Assembly: GCA_018303425.1 (NCBI GenBank)
Contig: JAGVYF010000034.1
Location: forward strand, 1-46,606
From: Candidatus Woesearchaeota archaeon
Lineage (GTDB): Archaea; Nanobdellota; Nanobdellia; Woesearchaeales; JAGVYF01
Direction: 5' to 3'
Length of the DNA: 46,606 nt
Of the stretch, positions 33,190-46,263 are shown one piece after another. The notes under the pieces are model-generated. The model worked only from the letters and a program-made list of their open reading frames with translations. It was not told where the DNA came from and ran no database searches. Position 1 is the stretch's first letter; every line of letters starts with the position of its first letter. The translations under genes were made by a program, and so were the position numbers.

Positions 33190-33851
33190 GCATTATTATT
33201 ATATTAATATTGGCTAGTTTTGTATCTATTTTTACAATTTTAGTTTCTGCTGAATGGGAAGAAGAACCATCTACTGAAGGCAGAGTTCATTTATTTGAAG
33301 GATGGAATATAGTCTCATATTATGCCATTGATGAATGGAATTTTGATGCACTTCAAAAGAATGAAATAACTGCAATTTTTATGTACAATTCATTTGATAA
33401 AGAGTATATCAGATTATACCCTAATCATGACGTTGAAAAAATGAAAGAATTCTATTCCAAATTGGTAGCTAATAAACAAGATCATACTGTCGGAAATATG
33501 GCAATTTGGGTTTATTCCAATAAAGAGCAGATCATACAATTTAACACAAGAAACACAATTTATTCTGTGTCGCTTATGGACTTAAAAAAAGGTTGGAACT
33601 TTTTAGCGATAACGAATGAATTTAAAGATGAAATCAATTGGGATTTTACATTTGATGAATATAAAGGAACTTGTGATATCCAGAAAATATATTTATTTTT
33701 TTATAATCAATGGCTGGAAGTACAATTAAACACTGATTTTGCATTCAGGGATGCATTGTGGAGCGGAGTAATACTTAAAGTATCAAACGATTGCAATCTT
33801 GGAGAACCTGTAGAAAAAGCTCCATCTGCACCGCCAACCATTCCTAGTTAA
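33171..33851 (+). CDS. Secreted protein with GWN-type repeats, copy 1
   Basis: A 226-residue exported protein (signal MNNKFLSIIIILILASFVSIF). Two related halves each begin with an LxxGWN phrase (HLFEGWNIVSYY and DLKKGWNFLAI) and include an aromatic-rich strand (EYIRLYPN; IYLFFYNQWLEV). One Cys pair brackets the second half (GTCDIQKIY; SNDCNLG). Such GWN domains are common in surface proteins of DPANN archaea (recalled). It ends with a Pro/Ser tail. GGAGGA lies before its ATG. Confidence 0.65.
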   Translation: MNNKFLSIIIILILASFVSIFTILVSAEWEEEPSTEGRVHLFEGWNIVSYYAIDEWNFDALQKNEITAIFMYNSFDKEYIRLYPNHDVEKMKEFYSKLVANKQDHTVGNMAIWVYSNKEQIIQFNTRNTIYSVSLMDLKKGWNFLAITNEFKDEINWDFTFDEYKGTCDIQKIYLFFYNQWLEVQLNTDFAFRDALWSGVILKVSNDCNLGEPVEKAPSAPPTIPS

Positions 33852-33897
33852 ATATTTTTTTAAACTTTGGTTTATTACCGGAAACCAAAAATATAAA

Positions 33898-34118
33898 GTG
33901 AACCAATAATGAAAAAAATAATTACTATTTTGCTTATATTAATGATAGGTTTGGTTATGGTATCTGGTTGTGATACTAATACTAATGATTCAAATAGTAT
34001 ACCTCAACCACCAAGTTTACCAGATGATGGCAATCAAAATCAACAACAAGATGGAAACGATGCAATACCGCAACCGCCAACACTACCGAGAGAATGAAAA
34101 TGAATAACAAATTTTTAA
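33898..34118 (+). repeat. Direct repeat, copy 2 (lipoprotein gene)
   Basis: Second copy of the unit at 32975-33189; see there. The near identity stops 19 bases into the downstream gene, which is otherwise strongly diverged. Confidence 0.85.
33909..34097 (+). CDS. Short Pro/Gln/Asp-rich lipoprotein, copy 2
   Basis: Sixty-two residues, differing from copy 1 by four or five residues and a two-residue insert (NQ). It has the same lipobox (LVMVSGC) and IPQPPSLP/IPQPPTLP phrases. Its stop overlaps ATGA at 34094, so translation of the next gene is coupled. Confidence 0.7.
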   Translation: MKKIITILLILMIGLVMVSGCDTNTNDSNSIPQPPSLPDDGNQNQQQDGNDAIPQPPTLPRE

Positions 34119-34819
34119 AAAAAATATTATTAATTTCAATTATTCTAATAATATTAATTAGTTTAGCTGTTTTTGTTTCGGCTTATTTATTTGAAGCAGA
34201 AGATACTATTGTATTTGATGGATGGAACTTATTATACGGGTTTACTGAACCAGAACAATTAACAAAAGATTATGGTCCTGAAGCCGTTAAGTATGTCAAA
34301 GCGATTTACACTTTCATTCCAACAACAAAAGAATACATACGCCTTTACCCAAACCCTGAAACTAGTAAATTTTATAAAATTAGCGATTATGACTTAAAAC
34401 ATACAGCATCTTGGGTATACTTTGAGGGTATTGAAACATATTTAAGAAAGGTTGGCAGAAGAATTGTAGAATCGGCATATTTGACAACAGAATATGCATT
34501 AAAAGAAGAGTATCCTAATCTTGAATCTATGAAATTATCTCGCGGTTGGAATTTAATTGGACCTACTGGTAACATGTATTTAGTTAAAGAACCATTTGAT
34601 TATTTCACATGGGAAGAAGTACAAGGAAACTGCGAGTTTGAAAATATTTACTTTTATGAAGCTGATGATCTAGAATGGACTAAAATTCAGGGAGATAATT
34701 TCAAAATAAGTAATATATTCGTACATATGGGATTTGCAATTAAAGTAAAAGACAATTGTCATCTCGGAGAGCGGAAAGAAGAATTGGATATTTCATCCCC
34801 TCCAGCCATTCCTAATTAA
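34100..34819 (+). CDS. Secreted protein with GWN-type repeats, copy 2
   Basis: About 239 residues and the diverged counterpart of the protein at 33171. It has a signal peptide, IVFDGWNLLYGF, KEYIRLYPN, SRGWNLIGPTG, and the Cys pair in GNCEFENIYFYE and KDNCHLGE. Only the first six residues and scattered motifs agree with copy 1. The start at 34100 is chosen because it aligns with the copy 1 start; ATG 34094 in frame is possible. It ends with a PPAIPN tail like copy 1. Confidence 0.65.
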   Translation: MNNKFLKKILLISIILIILISLAVFVSAYLFEAEDTIVFDGWNLLYGFTEPEQLTKDYGPEAVKYVKAIYTFIPTTKEYIRLYPNPETSKFYKISDYDLKHTASWVYFEGIETYLRKVGRRIVESAYLTTEYALKEEYPNLESMKLSRGWNLIGPTGNMYLVKEPFDYFTWEEVQGNCEFENIYFYEADDLEWTKIQGDNFKISNIFVHMGFAIKVKDNCHLGERKEELDISSPPAIPN

Positions 34820-34942
34820 ATGTTTTCTTTTTCTTTGTTTTTTTTGTGACTATTCTAATTTAATTAAAATTACTGCTAAAAAATAATGCTAGGCTTGAGT
34901 TTAACCGCAGTATTTATAAATAAACATTTTAGCCTAAACAAT

Positions 34943-35689
34943 ATGTTATACATTATAGGTTTAGGGTTAAGTGATGCTAAAGATATCACAATGAAAGGTC
35001 TGGAAGCAGTAAAAAAATGTTCGAAAATATACTTGGAAAATTATACTAGCTCATTTCAAGCCACAAAAGAAGAACTTGAAACATTGTATAAAAAGCCAAT
35101 TATTCTCGCAGATAGAGAAATGATAGAAAAAAGTTCAGACAAAATATTTGGAAATTCAGGCAATGAAGATATTGCGCTTTTAGTTATTGGAGATCCAATG
35201 GGCGCAACAACCCACATAGATTTTATATTAAGAGCAAAAGAAAAAAAGATTCCAATTAAAATTATACATAATGCATCAATCATTAATGCAGTAGGCATTA
35301 CCGGACTGCAGTTATACAAGTTTGGTAAAACTACATCAATATGTTACAAAGAAGGAAATTGGTTGCCTGAAACACCATATGACACAATTAAAATGAATCA
35401 AACAAATGGTTTGCACACTCTTTGTTTATTTGATATAAAGAAAGATGAAAACCGATATATGTCAATAAAAGAGGCAATTCAAACATTGCTGGAAATTGAA
35501 AATAAACGCAAAGAAAACATTTTCACGGAAAATACTTTATGTGTTGGCTGCGCCAGAATTGGTTCCGATACTGAAATTATCAAATCAGGCAAAGCTTCAG
35601 ATTTGTTAAAACTTGATTTTGGCGGACCATTGCACTGTTTAATTGTGCCAGGTAAGCTTCACTTTATGGAAGAGGAAGCTTTAAAATAG
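34943..35689 (+). CDS. dph5: Diphthine synthase Dph5
   Basis: About 248 residues of the SAM-dependent methyltransferase that trimethylates the diphthamide precursor on EF-2. It starts MLYIIGLGLSDAKDITMKGL, then LVIGDPMGATTHIDFILRA, IKIIHNASIINAVGITGLQLYKFG and the C-terminal GGPLHCLIVPGKLHFMEEEAL. A TATA box at 34912-34921 lies about 27 bases before ATG 34943, so the frame's earlier start at 34886 is rejected. Confidence 0.93.
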   Translation: MLYIIGLGLSDAKDITMKGLEAVKKCSKIYLENYTSSFQATKEELETLYKKPIILADREMIEKSSDKIFGNSGNEDIALLVIGDPMGATTHIDFILRAKEKKIPIKIIHNASIINAVGITGLQLYKFGKTTSICYKEGNWLPETPYDTIKMNQTNGLHTLCLFDIKKDENRYMSIKEAIQTLLEIENKRKENIFTENTLCVGCARIGSDTEIIKSGKASDLLKLDFGGPLHCLIVPGKLHFMEEEALK

Positions 35690-35725
35690 GTGCTGTCAAA
35701 GTACCTAAAAAGTCAGGTGTAAAAG

Positions 35726-35762
35726 AGTTAGCTTCACTTTCGTAAAGGTGAAATAGATAACT
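35726..35762 (+). terminator. Strong hairpin between dph5 and the ABC genes
   Basis: AGTTA (35726-35730) and TTCACTTT (35733-35740) pair with AAAGGTGAA and TAACT (ending at 35762) around a CGT loop, a stem of about 13 pairs with small internal mismatches. It may end the dph5 transcript or belong to a small RNA. Confidence 0.4.
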
Positions 35763-35794
35763 TTAATAATCTAAATAATATAATATTTTTGTTA

Positions 35795-36520
35795 ATGTCT
35801 AAAACGATTATTGAATTAAAAGATGTTAGTAAACATTTTTATAATCAAGAAATTCTAAAATTAGTTAATTTAAAAATACGAGAGAATTCAATATTAGGTC
35901 TGATTGGCCAAAGTGGAGCAGGTAAAACCACTTTAATCAGAATAATACTTGGATTATACACCCCAACAACCGGAGAAATTTATATTAAAGGAAAACTCGC
36001 TACAAACAACCAAAATAGACAGGTAGGGTTCGCAAGCCAAGAATACTCTTTCTACCCGAGATTAACTGTTGAAGAAAATTTAAAATTTTATGGCACAATG
36101 TACCGCATGACTAAAAATGCGCTAGAAAATAGAATTGACGAGCTTCTGGAAATGATGGAACTTGCACATGCAAAAAAAATAAGAAGCTCAAAACTTTCCG
36201 GGGGAATGAAGCGCAGGCTTGATATAGCGCTCGCGTTATTAAACCGCCCGCACATTTTGATACTTGATGAACCAACGACCGGTTTGGATATTGTACTTAA
36301 AGAAAAAATTTGGGCAATGATTGAAAAAATTAAAAAGACAGGCATAACTATTATTATCTCAAGTCATGACTTAGAAGAACTGGAAGAACACTGTACAGAT
36401 ATCGCTTTTGTCAGAGAAGGGTTTGTCTATTCTCCCGAACAACTTAAAGAATATTCCAAAAAATATCATCCACTAAAATTATCTGATCTTTTTAAAACAT
36501 GGTATGTTGAAAAAAAATGA
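35795..36520 (+). CDS. ABC transporter ATP-binding protein
   Basis: About 241 residues with Walker A (GQSGAGKTT), Q-loop (FASQEYSFYP), signature LSGGMKRRLDIALALL, Walker B ILILDEPTTGLD and switch His (ISSHDLEELEEH). It is of the ABC-2 exporter class. ATG 35795 is preferred to TTG 35789. Its end overlaps the start of the permease gene by four bases, so the two form one transporter. Confidence 0.92.
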   Translation: MSKTIIELKDVSKHFYNQEILKLVNLKIRENSILGLIGQSGAGKTTLIRIILGLYTPTTGEIYIKGKLATNNQNRQVGFASQEYSFYPRLTVEENLKFYGTMYRMTKNALENRIDELLEMMELAHAKKIRSSKLSGGMKRRLDIALALLNRPHILILDEPTTGLDIVLKEKIWAMIEKIKKTGITIIISSHDLEELEEHCTDIAFVREGFVYSPEQLKEYSKKYHPLKLSDLFKTWYVEKK

Positions 36521-38283
36521 TTAAAACATTTTATACTCTAGTTGCAAAAAATTGCAAGAACCTATTTCGTAATTGGGCTTCTATATTATTATTAATAGTT
36601 GGACCATTAGTTATTCTTTTGATAATGATAGTTGCATTTTCAGACATAAGTTTCCACGGGATTACAATTGGATACATAGGAGATCATGAACTTGTACAGC
36701 CAATAATTGGCCGAATGGATTATTTGGGAAATTTTCAACAATACCCTGTATTAGAAGATTGTCTGCTTCAATTGAAACAACAAAAAGTTCATCTTTGTTT
36801 AGACCTAAAAAATTATCAATCAACTTATATTGATTTATATTATGATAACACGCGAGGAGTAATTTCTTTAATGTTGATCTCGCAATTGCGTGAAGGCATT
36901 TCAAGAGAAAAAGAGAATATACTTAGAAACAAAACACATTCACTCATAAGCGGGCTAGATGAAATTCAAAACTTCATTAAAGATAAACAAGGAAATATTC
37001 AAAATATTATTTCAAGTTTAGAAGGATATAAATTAGAAATAGCAACCACCCAAAACGAAATGCTTGTCATCAAAAATGATATTGATTTCCAAATAAATGA
37101 ATTAAATATTATGAAAAATGACCTTCATACTTTAAAAGACGATATAGATTACGGATATTCAAAATTTAACCAAAATAGAAATTCAATATACCAAACTCAA
37201 AATCAACTTCAAAATATACGAAATAATCTGATTAATCTTAATCAGGATACGGCCGCTATTGATCAAGCGATATATGCGCTTGATAGTCTTCAATCGGGCT
37301 TATCAACAATACAATATACAATTGTAGATGCACAAAATAAAGTAATTAATACGATTTCAAAAATTGACCGGGCGATTTCATCATTACAAAATGCAAAGAC
37401 CTTTATTATCCTAACGGATGATAAACTTAGTAATATTAAATCTTCTTTAACAGGTAAAATATCAGAACTTAGTATATTAAATGGGGAACTAAACAACAAA
37501 AACCAAATAATCTCCAAAACTGCAAATATAGATGTTGAAAATATGGTTAACCCATTCCTTTTAGACATTAAACCAATGTTCCAAGATTCAAAAAGAGTTC
37601 AAGTTTTTAAAGAAACATATGACTTGTCTCTTCCAAAAAGACAAACGCCAGATCTAACAAGTATAGATTCTGTTCAAACACTCCTGCCATTTTTAATTTC
37701 AATTTTAATCTGTTTTGTTTCAATTATGATTTCAAACATCATTATCTTAGATGAAAAACATTCACCTGCTTATACTCGAAATTTAATTAGCCCCATATCT
37801 GGATTTATCCATATATTAAGTATTTTATTTACAATTTTAATAATATTACTTATAATGATTAGTATAGTATTAGGTGTAAGTTATATAGTCTTTTTTTTAG
37901 ATATAACGCAAAGCATAGCAACAATTTTAACTGTAACTATATTTCTAATCTTGATTTATTCATTATGGGGTATTGCTTTAGGTTTTATCATAAATTCCAC
38001 AACTACCTCTCTTTTAATTACAACTTTTTTTATGATTATTAATGTTTTCTTATCAGGCGCAATATTTCCCGTTGAACGTATGTCTAAAATAATTTTAGAG
38101 GTTAGTTCATTTATCCCATTCAGGGACGGTTTATCAATACTACAACAGTCTATTTTTTATAATATTCCATTAACCAGCTTCGTTCCACAGATAATAAATA
38201 TGAGTATTATATTAGGTTTCAGTATAATAGTTCTAATGATAAGTTACAGTATCTCAAAAACAAGATTTAAACAAGGAATTTAA
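36517..38283 (+). CDS. ABC-2 type permease with a long coiled-coil external domain
   Basis: A 588-residue membrane protein: one N-terminal helix (about 22-41), a large outside region (42-395) dominated by coiled coil (about 160-330, many Asn/Gln/Ile heptads such as QNQLQNIRNNLINLNQ), then five or six helices (about 398-580) of the ABC-2 type (FMIINVFLSGAIFPVERM). The architecture resembles YhgE/Pip and other exporters that span the cell wall. The substrate is unknown. Confidence 0.85.
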   Translation: MIKTFYTLVAKNCKNLFRNWASILLLIVGPLVILLIMIVAFSDISFHGITIGYIGDHELVQPIIGRMDYLGNFQQYPVLEDCLLQLKQQKVHLCLDLKNYQSTYIDLYYDNTRGVISLMLISQLREGISREKENILRNKTHSLISGLDEIQNFIKDKQGNIQNIISSLEGYKLEIATTQNEMLVIKNDIDFQINELNIMKNDLHTLKDDIDYGYSKFNQNRNSIYQTQNQLQNIRNNLINLNQDTAAIDQAIYALDSLQSGLSTIQYTIVDAQNKVINTISKIDRAISSLQNAKTFIILTDDKLSNIKSSLTGKISELSILNGELNNKNQIISKTANIDVENMVNPFLLDIKPMFQDSKRVQVFKETYDLSLPKRQTPDLTSIDSVQTLLPFLISILICFVSIMISNIIILDEKHSPAYTRNLISPISGFIHILSILFTILIILLIMISIVLGVSYIVFFLDITQSIATILTVTIFLILIYSLWGIALGFIINSTTTSLLITTFFMIINVFLSGAIFPVERMSKIILEVSSFIPFRDGLSILQQSIFYNIPLTSFVPQIINMSIILGFSIIVLMISYSISKTRFKQGI

Positions 38284-38342
38284 GACCTTAGAAACCACTA
38301 ATTTTATAAATAGTTAATAATTCAAAGAGAATATCCGTTTAA

Positions 38343-38462
38343 AGCCCCGTAGTGTAGCGGCCAATCATCTTGCCCTTTGGATGCTTTATGCAAAAGATAG
38401 GCGAGGACCACGGTTCGAATTTGCGCTGTAAAATATCGCAAACGAAAATCCGTGCGGGGCTA
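38343..38462 (+). tRNA. tRNA-Gln(UUG) with two introns (37/38 and 59/60)
   Basis: The mature tRNA is AGCCCCG / CGGGGCT acceptor stem with A73, D arm GTGT...TCAT, anticodon stem TTGCC / GGCGA with anticodon TTG (38377-38379), 4-base variable loop and T stem CACGG / CCGTG. Intron 1 is 38381-38398 (18 bases) at the canonical 37/38 site: CTTT pairs with AAAG between the 3-base bulges GGA and ATA, and TGC pairs with GCA. Intron 2 is 38420-38448 (29 bases) in the T loop: TTCG pairs with CGAA beside AAT bulges, and TTGCG pairs with CGCAA. Cutting after the second base of each bulge restores TTCGAATCC exactly. Both are bulge-helix-bulge sites for the archaeal splicing endonuclease. A T7 run follows. 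Confidence 0.9.
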
Positions 38463-38532
38463 TTTTTTTAGTTTTTAATCAGTCCCTATGTTTTTCCCGG
38501 GGTTTTATTAAAACGCTGTGCGGGGCTATTTT
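38452..38532 (+). repeat. Duplicated 3' end of the tRNA-Gln gene
   Basis: GTGCGGGGCTATTTT occurs at the end of the tRNA (38452-38466) and again at 38518-38532. The second copy has no tRNA body. It could be an old attachment-site scar or a duplication of the tRNA end with its terminator. Confidence 0.5.
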
Positions 38533-38571
38533 ATTTTCACTTTATATATCTAACAAGCGATAGTTTTATAA

Positions 38572-42806
<4,235 letters not shown>

Positions 42807-42832
<26 letters not shown>

Positions 42833-43745
42833 ATGTTGCCAGCCTCTTCAAACATTGTTCAGGTAAATAATCTTTAAATTCATATCCTGAATCTTGCGGG
42901 TATAACCAAACATTTTCAGCGTGTTTACCGTCATAATACAAAGGATATTCTAATCCTTTTAACCAATAGTCTGAAAATTGGGATTTATGCAATGACGGAA
43001 ACTTTTGCAATAATATAATCCATGACTTTTGTTGCTTTTCAATTTTAGGGTCAAGATTAAATTCTGAAAATAAATTTTCAATCTCATCATATTCACGATT
43101 CTGCGCAGAAGACTGAAATTTATATCCTCTGCTTAAACCAAAAGCTGCAACATAATGATGCGAAGGTGAGACTGTTACTTCATACCCTAACTGATTTACT
43201 AAACCTCTTGCATTGTCCGCAAAATAATTAGCAGCCCCCTTCAAAGGTAAAGCGCTTTGACCTGGATAATGCCCCGTTACAAAAGCACTTTGCCAAAGTT
43301 CAAGAAACTCAGAAGGGTCTCCAAAAATATAATCAAATGGTTCACGCACAAAAGTAGTTAACTCTGTCTTAAGAAAATATTTATCAGGGTCTCTTGAATA
43401 TCTGGACAATTCTACAGCCGGGCAATCAACTTTGTCATATGGCGCATCATAAGACCAATCTGTCAAAAAAGAAACGTAATTGGGCGTACCATCAAAACGC
43501 CTATCACGGATTTTAAATTTAACAACTTCTTTGCCATCTTTCATTAAAACATGCAATAATATGGAATTAAAGTCTCTTAAAACATTAATTACGCCATCAT
43601 TATGATGATAAATAACCTTCTCAATATCTTCCTTGTTTTCAGAAACTTTTTCTAGCCTGCCTACTCGCTCAAAGACTAATGGATGCAATAATTCTAAAAG
43701 TGTTTCATTTTTGATTTGTGTAATAGGCGACTTTGTTTGTATCAT
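42807..43745 (-). CDS. Conserved-looking protein of unknown function coupled to the M20 gene
   Basis: A 312-residue soluble protein with no signal or membrane segment. Notable stretches are KFKIRDRRFDGTPNYVSFLTDWSYDAPYDKVDCPAVELSRYSRD, SAFVTGHYPGQSALPLKG and SPSHHYVAAFGLSRGYKFQSS, full of His, Asp, Arg and Tyr as in an enzyme active site. I do not recognise the family. Because its end overlaps the M20 gene by 26 bases, the two probably act on one small-molecule pathway (inference). ATG 43745 sits just below a TATA-like region. Confidence 0.65.
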
Positions 43746-43929
43746 AATATAACCATTTGTAAAGAAGTATTAATATTATTATGACATAAATATTCGTATG
43801 AGAATATTAAACAAGCTAGCTGAGAAGGTTTCAAAGTAGCCTAACTTATAATATAAGTTAAATTTAACACAAAGCTCCGATACACCGAAAGCTTTATAAA
43901 AGGTTTATAGATTCTTATACTAAGTTAAA
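43746..43929. other. Divergent promoter region upstream of eS1
   Basis: It contains the near-palindrome TAACTTATAATATAAGTTA (about 43843-43861) and the hairpin AAAGCT...AGCTTT (about 43872-43895). TTATAAAAGG (about 43895-43904) is the TATA box for the eS1 gene at 43930. Confidence 0.4.
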
Positions 43930-44649
43930 ATGGTTAATCCAAACACTAGAAATATAGGGCGTAAAACGAAAAAAGTATGGTATCCTTTAATAGCCCCAAA
44001 ATTATTTTCAAACCAGATTATAGGGAAAACATTAGTTTATTCACCTGAGGACCTTATGCACAAGCCTGTTTCTATAAATTTAATGAACTTAACAGGAGAC
44101 GTTAAAAACCAAAATATTAATATTGGATTTAGAGTATTAGGCGTAAAAAATGGCCAGGGATTAACTGATTTATGGTCATACACAATTATACCTTCTCATG
44201 TTAAAAGAATTGTAAGAAAAAAATTAGACAAAATAGATGATAGTTTTATATTGCAAACAAAAGATAATGTAAAATTAAGAGTAAAACCCTTGATTTTAAC
44301 ATTAAATAAAACAAGCAGACAAATCAGAAAAATACTAAGAAAAACAGCTAAAGAATCTTTAGCAAAGACATTTAACAGTTTTATATATGAAGACCTTATA
44401 AGAAATATATTAATGCGTAAATTGCAAAATGGTTTATCAAGAGAACTAAGAAAAACCACGCCTATCAAAGCATGTGAAATAAGAGTTTTAGAAAGATTAA
44501 GTGAAAAAGATGACGAAAAAGCAAAAGTAATGCAAATACCAAAAGAAACTAAAACTAAACCTCTCCGCGAAAAAGCTGCACCAAAAAAAGCATCCCTAAA
44601 AGCATCAGCAAAACAAACAGTTGAAGTTGCTAAAGAAACTAAAGAGTAA
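43930..44649 (+). CDS. rps3ae: Small-subunit ribosomal protein eS1 (S3Ae)
   Basis: A 239-residue protein: TKKVWYPLIAPKLFSNQIIGKTLVYSPEDLMHKPVSINLMNLTGD, then SHVKRIVRKKLDKIDDSF and the helical RQIRKILRKTAKESLAKTFN. These are eS1 hallmarks. A Lys/Ala-rich tail of about 35 residues (KAAPKKASLKASAKQTVEVAKETKE) extends beyond the conserved core. It has its own TATA box and a leaderless start. Confidence 0.95.
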   Translation: MVNPNTRNIGRKTKKVWYPLIAPKLFSNQIIGKTLVYSPEDLMHKPVSINLMNLTGDVKNQNINIGFRVLGVKNGQGLTDLWSYTIIPSHVKRIVRKKLDKIDDSFILQTKDNVKLRVKPLILTLNKTSRQIRKILRKTAKESLAKTFNSFIYEDLIRNILMRKLQNGLSRELRKTTPIKACEIRVLERLSEKDDEKAKVMQIPKETKTKPLREKAAPKKASLKASAKQTVEVAKETKE

Positions 44650-44681
44650 ATGTTTTATACTCGCGCTTAATTCTAAATGAT

Positions 44682-45326
44682 ATGATAATTGCTATCGATG
44701 AAGCGGGCAAAGGTCCGGTTATAGGTCCGTTAATCATGTGCGGAATTTTAATTGAAGAAGAAAAAGTGCAAAAACTTATTGATATTGGTGTTAAAGATAG
44801 CAAGCTTCTTACACCAAACAAACGTGAAGAACTTTTTCCTGAAGTTAAAAAAATAGTTAAATCTTACAAAGTTATTTCAGTAAATCCTGCGGAACTTGAC
44901 AGTTTGATGAAATCAGGGACAAATCTTAACAGGATTGAACTTCTGAAAACTGCCGAAATAATTAACTCATTAGAGGGAGATAAAGCAATTATTGATTGCC
45001 CATCAGTAAACCTTGAGGCATACAAAAGAGAATTACTTGCGCAGCTTAGCCGCAAAGTTGCGCTTATTGTTGAACATAAAGCCGATTTCAACTATCCTGA
45101 AGTAGGCGCAGCCTCAATCATTGCAAAAGTTATACGCGATACTGAAATAAAAAAATTACAAGAACAGTATGACGCAGACTTTGGCTCAGGCTACATGTCA
45201 GATCCATTAACTCAAAAATTTATAGAAGAAAACTGGCAAAAGTATCCTGAACTGTTTAGGCATTCTTGGTCAAGTTGGAAAGATTTAGCATTCAATAAGA
45301 ATCAGAGTAAATTGGACGATTTCTAA
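44682..45326 (+). CDS. rnhB: Ribonuclease HII
   Basis: A 214-residue archaeal RNase HII: Asp6-Glu7 in AIDEAGKGPVIGP, KDSKLLTPNKR, Asp105 in IIDCPS, Asp135 in HKAD, and AASIIAKVIRD. It cuts RNA in RNA-DNA hybrids and at single ribonucleotides. It ends GSGYMSDPLT...HSWSSWKDL as usual. It starts 32 bases after eS1, in the same direction. RNase HIII at 28947 may share its job. Confidence 0.95.
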   Translation: MIIAIDEAGKGPVIGPLIMCGILIEEEKVQKLIDIGVKDSKLLTPNKREELFPEVKKIVKSYKVISVNPAELDSLMKSGTNLNRIELLKTAEIINSLEGDKAIIDCPSVNLEAYKRELLAQLSRKVALIVEHKADFNYPEVGAASIIAKVIRDTEIKKLQEQYDADFGSGYMSDPLTQKFIEENWQKYPELFRHSWSSWKDLAFNKNQSKLDDF

Positions 45327-45943
45327 ACACCGCCAAACAACAAAAACACTACCCCAACTGCAACAATCCCGCCATACACATTCTTGTTCCATTTTAAAAC
45401 CTTAGCGCCATCAAGTATCCCGACCGGTATCATGTTAAACAAAGCAAGCCACGTATTAATCAGATAACCATACTTAATTATCATACCAGTTACGCCAACA
45501 GCCGGAATAAAAAAACTCAAAAATAAAAACATTGCAGCCAAAATGATATTAACTATCGGTCCGCTCGCAGAGATTTTTCCATTAGTTATATTATTTACAT
45601 ACCCAGATATCATAACAGCGCCTGGCGCAGCAAAAATAATTCCGGTAAACGACATTGCAACTGCTAAGAGTAGCATTGTAAAGCTTGCTCTAAACTCTGC
45701 AAAGCACCCAAACCTTTGAGCAGTTATCTTATGCCCCAGTTCATGACAAATAAATCCGGTGCCTACTGTAACGGCAGAAATAAACCACACTATTAAAAAT
45801 TCAATTGTAAAAGAAAAACCGCCACCCAACGCAATTGCAAACGCCAATGACAACATTACCCATGCGAGCGTTAAATCTTTAATTTCCTTTTCAGAAGTAG
45901 TATAAGAACCTATCTTATATTGTTTTGAATTTGCAGCAAACAT
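45323..45943 (-). CDS. Site-2 protease-like membrane metalloprotease (M50)
   Basis: A 206-residue membrane protein with five or six helices. HELGH (residues 67-71) is the zinc site and NMIPVGILDGAKVL (about 167-180) is a variant of the NPDG motif that supplies the third ligand. S2P proteases cut membrane-bound regulators or signal anchors. The GSYTTSEKEIKDLTLAWV start is typical of the short archaeal form. It converges on rnhB and overlaps it by four bases. Confidence 0.88.
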   Translation of the reverse strand: MFAANSKQYKIGSYTTSEKEIKDLTLAWVMLSLAFAIALGGGFSFTIEFLIVWFISAVTVGTGFICHELGHKITAQRFGCFAEFRASFTMLLLAVAMSFTGIIFAAPGAVMISGYVNNITNGKISASGPIVNIILAAMFLFLSFFIPAVGVTGMIIKYGYLINTWLALFNMIPVGILDGAKVLKWNKNVYGGIVAVGVVFLLFGGV

Positions 45944-45993
45944 ATAATTAAGTTAAATTTTATAGTATATAAAGATATATAAAAAAGAAAAAT

Positions 45994-46263
45994 CTATAGA
46001 AGTGATCTTACGCCTTCTATATGATCTGAAACATCTTGACCTTTCTTTGTTAAACTAAGTAATTTTAATCTACCCTGTTTTTCAAAGTTAACTAATTCAT
46101 GTTTCTCCATTTGTTGCAAAATCTTAACTACGTGTGAATATGTGCAATCAACAGATTTAGCTAGTGAAGAAGCATACAGCGGCCCTTTAGTGTTCATTAA
46201 ACCTAACAGCATTAATGCTGGTTTTTCTCTAAAAAATACGTTAAAAATTTCTTTATTCTTCAT
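45994..46263 (-). CDS. Winged-helix transcriptional regulator
   Basis: An 89-residue MarR/ArsR-like winged helix: ALMLLGLMNTKGPLYASSLAKSVDCTYSHVVKILQQMEKHELVNFEKQGRLKLLSLTKKG, a full helix-turn-helix and wing with no extra domain. The effector is unknown. It starts 50 bases upstream of the site-2 protease in the same direction, and the two may form an operon. Confidence 0.85.
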   Translation of the reverse strand: MKNKEIFNVFFREKPALMLLGLMNTKGPLYASSLAKSVDCTYSHVVKILQQMEKHELVNFEKQGRLKLLSLTKKGQDVSDHIEGVRSLL

